From Heterobilharzia americana (Eukaryota; Platyhelminthes; Trematoda; Strigeidida; Schistosomatidae), in the NCBI GenBank assembly GCA_944470555.2, contig OX104130.1:62377160-62441159 (forward strand): 64,000 nucleotides of DNA. Direction: 5' to 3'. Below, in pieces: positions 62,101 to 64,000 of this stretch (within the stretch, counting starts at the first letter, position 1; every line of letters starts with the position of its first letter). Below the pieces are notes generated by a model. It was not told where the DNA came from. It did no database searches and worked only from the letters and a program-made list of their open reading frames with translations. The translations under genes were made by a program, and so were the position numbers.

Positions 62101-63553
62101 ACATATACTGATAAAACAATAAAAAAGTCGATTTATATATGAATTCATTACCGAGGCAGTATAACAATCTATGATACACAACATTCAGAGAAATAAATGT
62201 CCTAAGCAAACACAACTAAGATTACTCAACTTCAACTACATTAAAACTGTTAATCCCAACTATTACTTCGTAGGATAACGTATGAGAGAAAACATGAAAA
62301 GATGTATTAAAGTACATAGAAGACCTTAAAATAACCAATCACAGTATCCTAACTAATACAGACTAACGAAACTTTAGTAAATATGGTTCGCCTAAAATAC
62401 GTTTCGTAGTTCTATATTATACATGGTCAGAAATGCAATGAACCAGTTTTATGTCCTACTTTTCGAATTAGATAGAGTAACCAAGAATGATAGACACTTT
62501 TGTCTGATGAATAGTATGCATCTGAATACCACCTAAATTTCATCATTCCTAATGATACCAATTAGCATGAGCCTAAACTGCTATGTCTTAAGGGAGTTGA
62601 TATCACACCAGAATACGCTAACAGATGAGATGGTTGTATCTCTCTTGATAAAATAACTACATTTAAAGCTGTTTATTAACCTCGATAACACATCGAACTA
62701 TGATATTCAAATGATGATATCGTGGTGTACTGTTTTAGGGAGAAATAGGAAACCTTGACAAATTATACAATTCTATCCAATTAGTTCAAAATACTGACTT
62801 TTTACACCTAACAAATCTGCGTGCGTTCATCATATTCCATTAAAACAGTAATATGAACGACAAGAAGAAGAATGACAGCTTGAATGCATACGATTACATT
62901 TAGTGGTAGTGTACTCAACACCACCGATGGTGACACTCTTGTAGTATTTAGTTATTCGTAGTATTTTTTTTTAAAAACTTAGGCAAATGATATGAAGTAA
63001 AAGATTATGAAACAATTCACACAGGTGAGTATGATAAAACGACACATTATCGAAGAATGGATACAGTACACAAATAATAGATACATACTTTGTGTAGATA
63101 ACCGTCATCTGTTGTGAATATTGCTACTGTGAAATCATTCGACACAACCGTTATAGCCATACCAGTAATATTGGATTCAAAATACATTAATGGTGGAGCC
63201 CAAAGATCATCATCTGGACCATGACCAGTAATAAATTGATTAAGCTGACGTCCACTTGGACAATCATAAATAAAATTTTTCTAAGAAAGTAAACAAAAAA
63301 TATTCAAAATTACACATTTTCCTAGATTAAGAATGAGTGATATGTCAGATTTATGTGTTATCTAGAAGAAGTAAACGAGTATTTACACTGGTAACCAATA
63401 CAAATAAGAAATAATAACATTGCCACTTACAGCATGTTCATCATTCACACATCTGGACTTGTCATGACTTGTTGAATGCATAAAATGTGATGGACCGCGC
63501 ATACCATCTCCATTTAAGCAATCCATTATGACACGATCAAATTTTGCATTAAT
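550..63553 (-). CDS. Plexin (semaphorin receptor), internal part of gene, 21 exons
   Basis: This is the overall span of a spliced plexin gene; coding exons are listed separately. Plexins are single-pass receptors for semaphorins whose cytoplasmic GAP domain acts on Rap-type small GTPases. The 21 exons join at GT-AG sites with compatible phases into 1,539 codons without a stop. Domain order is the canonical plexin order: Sema end (residues 1-148 of the partial protein), PSI1 (about 155-190), IPT1, PSI2 (420-450), IPT2, PSI3 (613-670), IPT3-IPT6, TM (about 1245-1267), then GAP N-terminal half with Arg-Arg at 1467-1468. The first exons lie right of the window and the Rho-binding domain and rest of the GAP lie left of it. 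Introns reach about 5.9 kb and are full of retroelements. Exon edges were placed by eye. Plexin A or B class cannot be decided here. Confidence 0.93.
958..1220 (-). mobile_element. Non-LTR retrotransposon family A, 3-prime end fragment
   Basis: On the minus strand this is the C-terminal end of the family A ORF, closing in an [12 protein letters not shown] motif and a TAA-repeat tail (ATT repeats at 982 to 999 on the plus strand). It aligns by eye with the ends of the copies at 11,545 and 8,148. It is a 5-prime truncated insertion in the last visible intron. Confidence 0.85.
1860..2265 (+). mobile_element. Penelope-like retroelement fragment
   Basis: An open stretch from 1,906 to 2,247 contains [20 protein letters not shown] and then RIYQC. 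This resembles the segment of Penelope-like elements between the RT thumb and the GIY-YIG nuclease (VxxxLPFKGDxxSxxLxxR, then xxIYQFxC). It breaks off before the nuclease. Family A sequence begins immediately after, at about 2,268. I am fairly but not fully sure of the assignment. Confidence 0.6.
2268..4995 (+). mobile_element. Non-LTR retrotransposon family A (RTE-like), long decayed copy
   Basis: It starts with a 5-prime untranslated block rich in CTAGTTAACTAG-type repeats, also present in reverse at 14,898 to 14,930. An endonuclease start follows at about 2,530 ([10 protein letters not shown]), then an RT block near 3,945 ([18 protein letters not shown]) and the FADD box near 4,353, here running into an Asp repeat made by a GAT microsatellite. 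It ends with family A C-terminal sequence and a TAA/ATT tail to about 5,056. Many stops and frameshifts show it is dead. Confidence 0.88.
4210..4275 (+). repeat. GACTG-type minisatellite inside the LINE copy
   Basis: Degenerate tandem units of ACTGG/ACTCG sit between the family A RT block and the FADD box. The related copy at 8,870 to 8,925 has the same block in reverse complement. Copies at 12,540 and 17,495 lack it, so this expansion marks a sublineage. Confidence 0.85.
5697..5800 (-). repeat. Possible decayed tRNA-like SINE piece
   Basis: On the minus strand the block reads like an A box (TAACTCAGTTGTTA) followed some 30 nt later by a weak B box. No tail or target duplication is visible. 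It could be chance. Confidence 0.3.
6088..6235 (-). CDS. Plexin exon (window exon 20): GAP domain with catalytic Arg pair
   Basis: Phase 2 to phase 0, with acceptor TTTTCCAG and donor [26 protein letters not shown], then [10 protein letters not shown], matches the most conserved block of plexins (LLRRTExVxEKMLTNWxxFLLYxFLK). The Arg-Arg pair, encoded near 6,154 to 6,159, corresponds to the pair needed for GAP activity in studied plexins, so this receptor is predicted to be catalytically competent if the later Arg outside the window is also kept. Confidence 0.96.
6236..7481. other. Plexin intron between exons 19 and 20, no feature seen
   Basis: AT-rich sequence with only short open frames on both strands (for example at 7,052 to 7,358), which overlap each other and resemble nothing I recognise. 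I see no repeat family here. Confidence 0.6.
7482..7672 (-). CDS. Plexin exon (window exon 19): GAP domain, helices around FL..FI..LE
   Basis: 63 codons plus 2 nt, with acceptor TTTTTAG and donor GTTGGT. The peptide reads [20 protein letters not shown], then [20 protein letters not shown] and [11 protein letters not shown]. This matches plexin FxxLLxNKxFLLxFIxTLExQxxFSMRDRxxVASLxxxxLQxKxxYxT. The fit is close throughout. Confidence 0.95.
8148..9812 (-). mobile_element. Non-LTR retrotransposon family A, partial copy
   Basis: The reverse complement runs from upstream of the RT (about 9,812) to the 3-prime end near 8,148, followed by ATT repeats. It shares private features with the plus copy at 2,268 to 4,995: the GACTG minisatellite, a GGCTGGCTGG tract near 9,300 and a TTCCTTCC run near 9,520. 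The two copies form a tail-to-tail inverted pair of roughly 90 percent similarity by eye that encloses plexin exons 19 and 20. Confidence 0.88.
9999..10234 (-). CDS. Plexin exon (window exon 18): juxtamembrane helix and start of cytoplasmic GAP domain
   Basis: Phase 1 to phase 0, with acceptor TTCTTAATAATAG and donor [22 protein letters not shown] matches the plexin (E)AFAELQTDMxxLxxxV helix, and [16 protein letters not shown] matches the IPFLDYRTYxxxxLFP signature. It is followed by about 40 residues (Pro, His and Leu rich) that look partly lineage-specific. A foldback hairpin lies about 140 bp upstream in the intron. Confidence 0.94.
10374..10533. repeat. Foldback element: stem of about 54 bp with a loop of about 48 nt
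   Basis: The left arm (10,374 to 10,430) and right arm (10,479 to 10,533) are reverse complements with only a few mismatches. The inner 29 bp, around AATGAAGTAGAAAAATAAAT, match perfectly. No ORF or recognised transposase lies inside. It resembles a MITE or foldback element. It sits about 140 bp upstream of plexin exon 18 in the transcribed sense, so the pre-mRNA can form the hairpin too. Confidence 0.85.
10535..11545. other. Intron stretch with only a TAG microsatellite
   Basis: Apart from the trinucleotide repeat at 10,851 to 10,909, I see no recognisable gene or repeat family. Open frames at 10,503 to 10,781 and 10,992 to 11,234 have no motif that I know. Confidence 0.5.
10851..10909 (+). 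repeat. (TAG)n microsatellite, about 20 units
   Basis: Uninterrupted TAG repeats over 59 nt, preceded by interrupted ATT repeats at 10,820 to 10,847. Confidence 0.98.
11545..14940 (-). mobile_element. Non-LTR retrotransposon family A, near full-length copy (about 3.4 kb)
   Basis: On the minus strand it begins with the 5-prime block near 14,930. The endonuclease start near 14,690 follows (VNMGTW-type), then the long middle, an RT block near 12,760 ([20 protein letters not shown]) and the 3-prime end near 11,560 with an ATT-rich tail. This is the best template for the family in the window. Frame breaks and stops make it inactive. Its segment 11,597 to 12,305 is matched without gaps, in inverted orientation, by 17,773 to 18,481. 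Confidence 0.9.
11597..12305. repeat. Left arm of inverted repeat pair 1
   Basis: Reverse complement of 17,773 to 18,481 with no indels (paired coordinates sum to 30,078). Long translated segments in several frames of both strands are identical between the arms. Homology continues beyond both ends but with many differences. Confidence 0.93.
15383..15620 (-). CDS. Plexin exon (window exon 17): membrane-proximal stalk, TM helix, juxtamembrane
   Basis: 79 codons plus 1 nt, with acceptor TGGTTTCAG and donor GTTAGC. It starts [14 protein letters not shown] (the VxxGxF...PG strand of plexins). A TM helix follows ([20 protein letters not shown]), then basic [19 protein letters not shown], the juxtamembrane coiled-coil start. 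The intracellular side is set by the positive-inside residues. Skipping this exon would break the frame. It lies between the perfect inverted LINE arms centred near 15,039. Confidence 0.96.
16028..16087 (-). ncRNA. Hammerhead ribozyme relic (SM-alpha-type SINE)
   Basis: On the minus strand the block reads CUGAUGCG, stem II, CGAAA. The core A9 is replaced by C and the cleavage site is ACC instead of a UH triplet, so it should be inactive. SINE head sequence follows to about 16,170, and a plus-oriented tail piece (CAATCATTTCGGTCCGATCA) lies near 16,180 to 16,210. Confidence 0.75.
16260..17395. other. Intron stretch, no feature seen
   Basis: Strongly AT-rich intron sequence with short A runs and a CAAA-type run near 16,580 to 16,608. 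No coding or repeat family is recognised. Confidence 0.55.
17425..18510 (+). mobile_element. Non-LTR retrotransposon family A, mosaic 3-prime copy
   Basis: It starts within the RT ([18 protein letters not shown] region) and runs to the 3-prime end near 18,510. The part before 17,773 carries variants of the sublineage at 4,141 to 4,520 (for example the GGTCAGCGAATACGGGACTT version). From 17,773 to 18,481 it is the inverted match of the copy at 11,545. After 18,481 it diverges again. It therefore looks like a mosaic of two sublineages. Confidence 0.88.
17773..18481. repeat. Right arm of inverted repeat pair 1
   Basis: Gap-free reverse-complement match of 11,597 to 12,305. The arms are separated by about 5.5 kb that contains the plexin TM exon. 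Confidence 0.93.
18525..19610. other. Intron stretch, no feature seen
   Basis: AT-rich, with overlapping short open frames on both strands that resemble nothing known to me. Confidence 0.5.
19676..19716 (-). ncRNA. Hammerhead ribozyme relic, truncated at stem II
   Basis: On the minus strand stem II, CGAUA and the cleavage region (GCGTCC) are present, but the CUGAUGA segment is missing because the copy stops at stem II. It is inactive. Confidence 0.7.
19914..19975 (+). ncRNA. Hammerhead ribozyme relic, decayed stem III
   Basis: CUGAUGAG and GAAA are kept, but the C closing stem II is changed to A and the stem III/cleavage region is shortened (GCAACTTCGATTCC). It is probably inactive. Confidence 0.7.
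20148..20549 (-). CDS. Plexin exon (window exon 16): IPT6 with a polar insertion
   Basis: 134 codons, phase 0 to phase 0, with acceptor TCTTTTAG and donor [15 protein letters not shown] matches the YxPDPxF start of the last IPT domain, [14 protein letters not shown] matches V(K)xxIGxxxCxV, and [10 protein letters not shown] matches the LxCxxP strand. Between them is an inserted acidic and Ser-rich stretch of about 45 residues (SDSESE, then a KRQRSS patch). It has no Met early on, so it would be missed by Met-initiated ORF scans. Confidence 0.9.
20961..21672. repeat. Left arm of inverted repeat pair 2
   Basis: Reverse complement of 27,523 to 28,234 (coordinates sum to 49,195, no indels over the core). 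A 94-residue open frame is identical in both arms. One mismatch is visible near 21,647 and several near the outer edge beyond 21,660. Confidence 0.9.
20961..21870 (-). mobile_element. Non-LTR retrotransposon family B, RT C-terminal half
   Basis: On the minus strand 21,851 to 21,630 encodes [20 protein letters not shown], then [14 protein letters not shown], which are RT blocks 4 and 5 with an intact YADD box. The rest reads into the thumb region with breaks (for example [20 protein letters not shown]). Its 20,961 to 21,672 part is the left arm of inverted pair 2. Confidence 0.85.
21950..22960 (+). mobile_element. Non-LTR retrotransposon family B, fragment spanning endonuclease end to RT start
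   Basis: On the plus strand near 22,610 it encodes [20 protein letters not shown], and near 22,748 [20 protein letters not shown], the two N-terminal RT motifs (xxGPDxxPxxxFK and PVxKKGxxxxCxNHRGIS). It is in the opposite orientation to the flanking family B pieces, so it is probably an insertion into them. Confidence 0.75.
23380..24480 (-). mobile_element. Non-LTR retrotransposon family B, RT N-terminal half
   Basis: On the minus strand it reads [20 protein letters not shown] near 24,390, [20 protein letters not shown] near 24,050 and [15 protein letters not shown] near 23,820, in the right order for one RT. Together with 20,961 to 21,870 it may be one copy split by the plus-strand piece between them. 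Confidence 0.8.
24490..26446. other. Intron stretch, no feature seen
   Basis: AT-rich intron. The only pattern is a short ATTCAC repeat near 24,718 to 24,738. I recognise no LINE, SINE or coding signal. Confidence 0.5.
26447..26785 (-). CDS. Plexin exon (window exon 15): end of IPT5
   Basis: 113 codons, phase 0 to phase 0, with acceptor TTTTACAG and donor [23 protein letters not shown] carries the Cys and CxSP of the domain. [13 protein letters not shown] corresponds to the plexin GFxxDNVxxL strand. About 60 Ser/Thr-rich residues between these are longer than in vertebrate plexins. The exon length is a multiple of three, so skipping it would stay in frame. It lies between the two arms of the inverted repeat pair centred near 24,598. 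Confidence 0.9.
27523..28234 (+). mobile_element. Family B fragment; right arm of inverted repeat pair 2
   Basis: Reverse-complement match of 20,961 to 21,672. On the plus strand it is the RT thumb region and 3-prime end of family B. The left flank does not continue into the YADD block, unlike the partner copy, so it is 5-prime truncated. Confidence 0.88.
28605..28815 (+). repeat. tRNA-headed SINE
   Basis: A polymerase III-like head (A box-like GGCTCATGGGTTTAGG near 28,612; B box GGGTTCGAACACC near 28,652) is followed by a body with CCTCACACAATAG near 28,710. The body matches 36,108 to 36,140, showing a family. It lies in the intron about 50 bp before plexin exon 14. Confidence 0.7.
28870..28963 (-). 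CDS. Plexin exon (window exon 14): IPT5, first part
   Basis: A short exon of 94 nt, phase 2 to phase 0, with acceptor ACTTGACAG and donor [26 protein letters not shown] equals the (S)GGTxLxVxGxxLxxVxxPR motif of plexin IPT5. The gene model depends on it for phase between exons 13 and 15. Confidence 0.9.
29300..29960 (-). mobile_element. Non-LTR retrotransposon family B, RT N-terminal fragment
   Basis: The minus strand encodes [20 protein letters not shown] near 29,830 and [20 protein letters not shown] near 29,560. These correspond to RT motif 1 and the GFRxGRxCxDQIFxLRQxLE block. Decayed. Confidence 0.78.
31195..31480 (+). mobile_element. Family B-like RT C-terminal relic
   Basis: The plus strand reads [20 protein letters not shown] and then a CEA...LDM...LQVSDHH-like stretch near 31,400. 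This follows the VexFxYLGSxIxxGG...CETWPLxxEDxRxLxVFDHR pattern of this LINE type. Heavily decayed. Confidence 0.55.
31909..31930 (+). repeat. Short poly-C run followed by an AT run
   Basis: About 11 C residues followed by alternating TA, in AT-rich intron. Confidence 0.9.
32436..32745 (-). mobile_element. Non-LTR retrotransposon family A, 3-prime end fragment
   Basis: Same C-terminal end and ATT-rich tail as the copies at 958 and 46,221. A short 5-prime truncated insertion about 250 bp past plexin exon 13 in the transcribed sense. Confidence 0.85.
32991..33251 (-). CDS. Plexin exon (window exon 13): end of IPT4, start of IPT5
   Basis: Phase 2 to phase 2, with acceptor TTTGTAG and donor [22 protein letters not shown] gives the second Cys of IPT4, and [20 protein letters not shown] matches the (F/Y)xYxxDPTIxxIxP junction leading to IPT5. 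A linker of about 45 polar residues between them is longer than usual. Confidence 0.9.
33252..35535. other. Intron stretch, no feature seen
   Basis: AT-rich intron upstream of exon 13 with no open frame or repeat that I can name. Confidence 0.5.
35545..36175 (+). repeat. tRNA-headed SINE split by a LINE 3-prime end
   Basis: The head (ATGGTTCATTGGTTTAGG and B box ACAGGTTCGAAGG) occupies 35,545 to 35,655. SINE body with CCTCACACAATAG resumes at about 36,100. Between them lies a family C LINE tail. The same SINE family is continuous at 28,605. Confidence 0.65.
35655..36095 (+). mobile_element. Non-LTR retrotransposon family C, 3-prime end
   Basis: It aligns by eye with 52,565 to 53,010, encoding [20 protein letters not shown] and ending in a CTGATATGAGGTGTGGCAAC segment and a TGAT-type tail. 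A 5-prime truncated copy inserted inside a SINE. Confidence 0.82.
36430..36656 (-). CDS. Plexin exon (window exon 12): IPT4, first part
   Basis: 75 codons plus 2 nt, with acceptor ATCCGTTAG and donor [26 protein letters not shown] followed by [12 protein letters not shown] is a textbook IPT start (P.RGPxxGGTRLxLxGxxLxxGSxRxV). The end VQVKCEIE supplies the first Cys of the domain. Confidence 0.95.
37300..38780 (-). mobile_element. Non-LTR retrotransposon family B, decayed copy
   Basis: On the minus strand a [18 protein letters not shown] RT motif lies near 38,440 and an ALADDAD box near 37,790, with the C-terminal end towards 37,300. It shares long blocks with 56,690 to 58,400 (for example ATACCTCATGGACATCACTG-like sequence near 37,930). 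The right end matches the endonuclease side of the 21,950 copy. Confidence 0.75.
39345..39590 (-). CDS. Plexin exon (window exon 11): IPT3 domain
   Basis: 82 codons, phase 0 to phase 0, with acceptor TACATTCAG and donor [26 protein letters not shown] is a clear IPT/TIG motif (GGTxLTIxGxNLG). The usual GPxxGG lead is replaced by NATLTGQ. A single Cys pair (RCLIL, FMCRL) is in the expected place. Confidence 0.93.
40715..41245 (+). mobile_element. Non-LTR retrotransposon family A, partial copy with internal deletion
   Basis: It reads [20 protein letters not shown] near 40,735, a mutated FAYD box in place of FADD near 40,890, then [20 protein letters not shown]. At about 41,110 it jumps to the C-terminal end and a TAA tail, skipping several hundred bases of the family consensus. 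Confidence 0.88.
41250..43031. other. Intron stretch, no feature seen
   Basis: AT-rich intron between exons 10 and 11; nothing recognised. Confidence 0.5.
43032..43291 (-). CDS. Plexin exon (window exon 10): PSI3 domain
   Basis: Begins at phase 1 (acceptor TTACTTTCAG), ends at phase 0 (donor GTGAGT). It carries [34 protein letters not shown] and later CRTRKSCLE, then ICPNPEIL. This is plexin PSI3 (hLYxC...C..CL...RFxCGWC...C...C) followed by the CxxPxI entry into IPT3. An 18S rRNA pseudogene lies in the intron just upstream, at 43,400 to 43,984. Confidence 0.95.
43400..43984 (+). pseudogene. 18S rRNA 3-prime fragment (pseudogene) with possible ITS1 remnant
   Basis: The block follows the 3-prime part of eukaryotic 18S rRNA in order: GGAGCAATTTGCC near 43,408, TCGTTCAGGGTGCGGG near 43,481, TACAATGACAG near 43,650, TGACTGGGATCGAGGTTTGC near 43,722, GATTACGTCCCTGCCCTTTA near 43,796 and AAGTAGTAACAAGGTTTCCG ending the subunit near 43,983. 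Substitutions are scattered (CCCTTTATGCACACCTTCCG for the universal TTGTACACACCGCCCG), so it is dead. ITS1-derived sequence may follow from 43,985 but I cannot confirm that. It lies in the intron between plexin exons 9 and 10. Confidence 0.92.
44359..44515 (-). CDS. Plexin exon (window exon 9): end of IPT2
   Basis: 52 codons plus 1 nt, with acceptor TGGGTTAG and donor [26 protein letters not shown] corresponds to the strand VNLSVxW found at the end of plexin IPT2. It is longer than in vertebrate plexins because of an inserted polar loop. The phase matches exon 10. Confidence 0.78.
45301..45396 (-). CDS. Plexin exon (window exon 8): middle of IPT2
   Basis: 32 codons, phase 0 to phase 0, donor GTAATT. 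The peptide [20 protein letters not shown], ending STVFCHIEM, corresponds to the two-Cys strand pair of IPT2. The acceptor is a tandem AAGCAGCAG: use of the first AG would add one Gln and end the exon at 45,399. A strong pyrimidine tract lies just upstream. Confidence 0.8.
45770..46150 (-). mobile_element. Family B-type LINE 3-prime fragment
   Basis: Resembles 37,310 to 37,640 in base order (GGCGGTGGGTC, then CACACGGTGATTC, then a GTCATCTC run), on the same strand. No long frame is left. Confidence 0.6.
46221..47206 (-). mobile_element. Family A 3-prime copy; left arm of inverted repeat pair 3
   Basis: The minus strand reads family A from the RT end ([21 protein letters not shown]) to the tail. 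An 83-residue frame ending in [20 protein letters not shown] is identical to that of the partner at 48,685. Arm limits are 46,221 to 47,173 (coordinates sum to 95,697 with about one indel near the outer end). Confidence 0.92.
47210..48080. other. Spacer between the arms of inverted pair 3
   Basis: AT-rich intron with no feature except a weak B-box-like GATTCGAGTCC near 47,587. No plexin exon lies between these arms. Confidence 0.5.
48085..49485 (+). mobile_element. Family A copy; right arm of inverted repeat pair 3
   Basis: It begins upstream of the RT and reads [20 protein letters not shown] near 48,360. An internal deletion at about 48,523 removes the VKTGVRQGC region, and it then matches 46,221 to 47,173 in inverted orientation up to 49,475. 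It ends in a TAATAATAATAA tail. Confidence 0.92.
49490..50106. other. Intron stretch, no feature seen
   Basis: AT-rich; nothing recognised between the family A tail and plexin exon 7. Confidence 0.5.
50107..50202 (-). CDS. Plexin exon (window exon 7): start of IPT2
   Basis: 32 codons, phase 0 to phase 0, with acceptor TTTAACAG and donor GTATGA. The peptide begins [20 protein letters not shown], equivalent to the EDCPxI...I.V..G segment after PSI2 in plexins, and ends in LNVQ, equivalent to the ARNLP strand of IPT2. Confidence 0.9.
50535..50555 (+). repeat. (CCA)n short microsatellite
   Basis: Seven CCA-type units in the intron between exons 6 and 7. Confidence 0.9.
51430..51740 (-). CDS. 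Plexin exon (window exon 6): PSI2 domain
   Basis: Starts with 2 nt completing an Ala codon, then runs to phase 0; acceptor TTTATAG, donor GTAAGC. The motif [20 protein letters not shown] then [10 protein letters not shown] is the second plexin PSI (FxxYDC...CxSC...CxWC...C). The Cys spacing fits family members closely. The C-terminal part leads to the ASP-CYS-PRO region in the next exon. Confidence 0.95.
52130..53012 (+). mobile_element. Non-LTR retrotransposon family C, RT C-terminal end to 3-prime end
   Basis: It reads [18 protein letters not shown] near 52,155, then [20 protein letters not shown] near 52,345, then [20 protein letters not shown] and [17 protein letters not shown]. It ends with the same tail as 35,655 to 36,095. 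Frameshifts near 52,210 and 52,425 break the frame. Confidence 0.88.
53147..53195 (+). repeat. (AT)n microsatellite, about 24 units
   Basis: Perfect AT repeat of 49 nt, about 140 bp after the end of the family C copy. Confidence 0.98.
53830..54299 (-). CDS. Plexin exon (window exon 5): IPT1 domain, diverged
   Basis: About 157 codons, the longest exon seen. The acceptor at 54,300/54,301 (GGTCAG) is chosen over the one 5 nt upstream (CATGCAG) because only it keeps the frame open after exon 4. The peptide includes [14 protein letters not shown] and [13 protein letters not shown], matching the paired Cys (NCxFE and xCxSP) of plexin IPT1. A region rich in Asn, Gln and His near its start has no counterpart I recognise. 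The donor is GTAACT, slightly weak. Confidence 0.85.
54522..54593 (-). ncRNA. Hammerhead ribozyme, core intact
   Basis: On the minus strand: CUGACGAG, stem II (UCCCAAAUUGGA), CGAAA, then a very short stem III and the cleavage triplet GUC. U7 of the consensus is C, a position known to tolerate any base. Stem I can form with the flanking sequence as in the Schistosoma ribozyme, which has an extended stem I and minimal stem III. Confidence 0.85.
54930..54994 (+). ncRNA. Hammerhead ribozyme, core intact
   Basis: Plus strand: GGCUGAUGAG, stem II (UCCUAAAUAGGA, five pairs), CGAAA, CAUGCAUC and then CUUGAUUCC. All core residues (CUGAUGA, GAAA, cleavage AUC) are present. Confidence 0.88.
55120..55843. 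other. Intron stretch, no feature seen
   Basis: AT-rich intron before plexin exon 4 donor; nothing recognised. Confidence 0.5.
55844..56097 (-). CDS. Plexin exon (window exon 4): PSI1 domain
   Basis: 84 codons plus 2 nt, with acceptor GTTTTTCAG and donor GTGAGT. It opens with [20 protein letters not shown] and then DPYCGWCV, the hallmark of plexin PSI1 (Cys-x-Cys-Leu, DPYCGWC). The PSI fold is a small disulfide-rich wedge that orients the Sema propeller on its stalk. A Ser-rich linker to IPT1 follows. Confidence 0.96.
56690..58400 (-). mobile_element. Non-LTR retrotransposon family B, decayed copy
   Basis: On the minus strand, RT motif [13 protein letters not shown] lies near 57,650, preceded (towards 58,400) by endonuclease-side sequence shared in reverse with 21,960 to 22,080. 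It is followed (towards 56,690) by blocks shared with 37,860 to 38,180. No frame longer than about 60 codons remains. Confidence 0.75.
58405..59482. other. Intron stretch, little seen
   Basis: 58,400 to 58,760 may still be LINE-derived (less AT-rich). The rest is AT-rich intron with nothing recognised. Confidence 0.4.
59483..59611 (-). CDS. Plexin exon (window exon 3): end of Sema domain
   Basis: 43 codons, phase 0 to phase 0, with acceptor TATTTGCAG and donor GTTAGT. The peptide contains [20 protein letters not shown] and [12 protein letters not shown], a typical final Sema blade leading directly into the PSI domain of the next exon. The intron upstream is about 3.5 kb and contains the hammerhead composite at 61,042. 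Confidence 0.92.
59612..61027. other. Intron stretch, no feature seen
   Basis: Very AT-rich (many A and T runs), with no repeat family or frame that I recognise. Confidence 0.55.
61060..61133 (-). ncRNA. Hammerhead ribozyme, core intact
   Basis: On the minus strand: AGCUGACGAG, stem II (UCCCAAAUAGGG with one wobble pair), CGAAA, UGCGCAUC and CUGGAUUCC. Core intact with C at position 7. Confidence 0.87.
61325..61390 (+). ncRNA. Hammerhead ribozyme, core intact
   Basis: Plus strand: AUCUGACGAG, stem II (UCCCAAAUAGGA), CGAAA, UGCGCAUC and CUGGAUUCC. It is the mirror partner of the ribozyme at 61,060 to 61,133. Confidence 0.88.
61532..63088. other. Intron stretch, no feature seen
   Basis: AT-rich intron between plexin exons 2 and 3; nothing recognised. 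Confidence 0.5.
63089..63280 (-). CDS. Plexin exon (window exon 2): Sema domain blades
   Basis: 64 codons, phase 0 to phase 0, with acceptor TTTCTTAG and donor GTATGT. Residues such as [20 protein letters not shown] followed by DDGYLHK match the plexin/semaphorin signature in which a hydrophobic beta strand is followed by (T/S)xDGxLxK. This is the last-but-one piece of the beta propeller. Confidence 0.93.
63431..63553 (-). CDS. Plexin exon (window exon 1): Sema domain, C-terminal part
   Basis: 41 codons, phase 0 at both ends, with acceptor TTCATTAG and donor GTAAGT. The peptide starts [20 protein letters not shown] and matches the late Sema strand of plexins, where a conserved Asp-Cys precedes a Gly-rich turn. 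A His/Ser-rich loop with one more Cys follows. Further Sema exons must lie right of the window. Confidence 0.85.
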
Positions 63554-63834
63554 CTAATGAATAGAAGAAATTCTATCTTCAAAGAGCAGTCATGAATTCA
63601 TAAATAAGTAGATTTCCAAATGAATTAACATGTTGATATCAAAAATAAGTGAGAGGTGGAAAGAATAATTGCTGTTTCACTATAATTATTTCTAAGGTAT
63701 TTAGATGAGGTTATTAGGCATAAAAGAGTATAGAGAATATAAATCATGCAAAATAACTTTATAAATGATATTTTGTTTTCAAAATAATTGTTACAAATTG
63801 TAACAAAAAATACGTCTGTATTCCATCATAACGA

Positions 63835-64000
63835 GTAAAACTGAGTCCAGTCCTACATGTAGTCAATCGCTGTCCGCGTAGCCCAATCATAACGTCTCTA
63901 ATTCCAAGATTCAGTTAAATGGGTTCAAATTTCACAGGGGGAATCAGTTCAGTTCTCTTGAAGCTGCAGATACGCCTTACTGATGAGTGTCAACAGACAT
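63835..64000. repeat. Possible SINE-like repeat at window edge
   Basis: Less AT-rich block with a B-box-like GGGTTCAAATTTC near 63,920, cut by the window end. I suspect an interspersed repeat but see no second copy here. Confidence 0.35.

Noticed and set aside
1..64000. Operon, CRISPR or phage content
   Set aside because: No regular spaced repeats, no bacterial-type gene packing; introns, LINEs and SINEs show animal DNA.

Overview
The window is from a large, AT-rich eukaryotic genome. The best-supported organism is a schistosome or a close trematode relative. Three things point there: long introns packed with decayed non-LTR retrotransposons, copies of a hammerhead-ribozyme SINE of the kind known from Schistosoma (SM-alpha type), and spliced plexin coding sequence. 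I cannot name the species from sequence alone.

One protein-coding gene spans almost the whole window on the minus strand: a plexin, the transmembrane receptor for semaphorins. I could place 21 internal exons between 63,553 and 550. All join at GT-AG sites in a single open frame of 4,617 nt (1,539 codons). In order they encode the end of the Sema domain, PSI1, IPT1, PSI2, IPT2, PSI3, IPT3 to IPT6, one transmembrane helix, the juxtamembrane coiled coil and the first half of the cytoplasmic GAP domain including its Arg-Arg pair. The start of the gene (signal peptide, most of Sema) lies beyond 64,000. The end (Rho-binding domain, second half of the GAP domain) lies before position 1. No other host gene is supported.

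The introns hold at least three non-LTR retrotransposon families. Family A is RTE-like with endonuclease, RT and a TAA-rich tail. Families B and C are two related RT lineages. There is also a Penelope-like fragment, tRNA-headed SINEs, a 3-prime 18S rRNA pseudogene fragment of about 585 bp (43,400 to 43,984) and a strong foldback hairpin (10,374 to 10,533).

The most unusual signals are structural. Three pairs of near-identical inverted LINE segments (centres near 15,039, 24,598 and 47,849) all have the left copy minus and the right copy plus. The first is an apparently gap-free tract of about 709 bp bounded on both sides by diverged LINE sequence, as expected of gene conversion. Two of the pairs, plus a less similar tail-to-tail pair, flank plexin exons, so the pre-mRNA could fold into long duplexes. 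The hammerhead SINEs also recur as minus/plus head-to-head composites. One (61,042 to 61,517) sits between 14-bp direct repeats, as if the inverted dimer had inserted as a unit.
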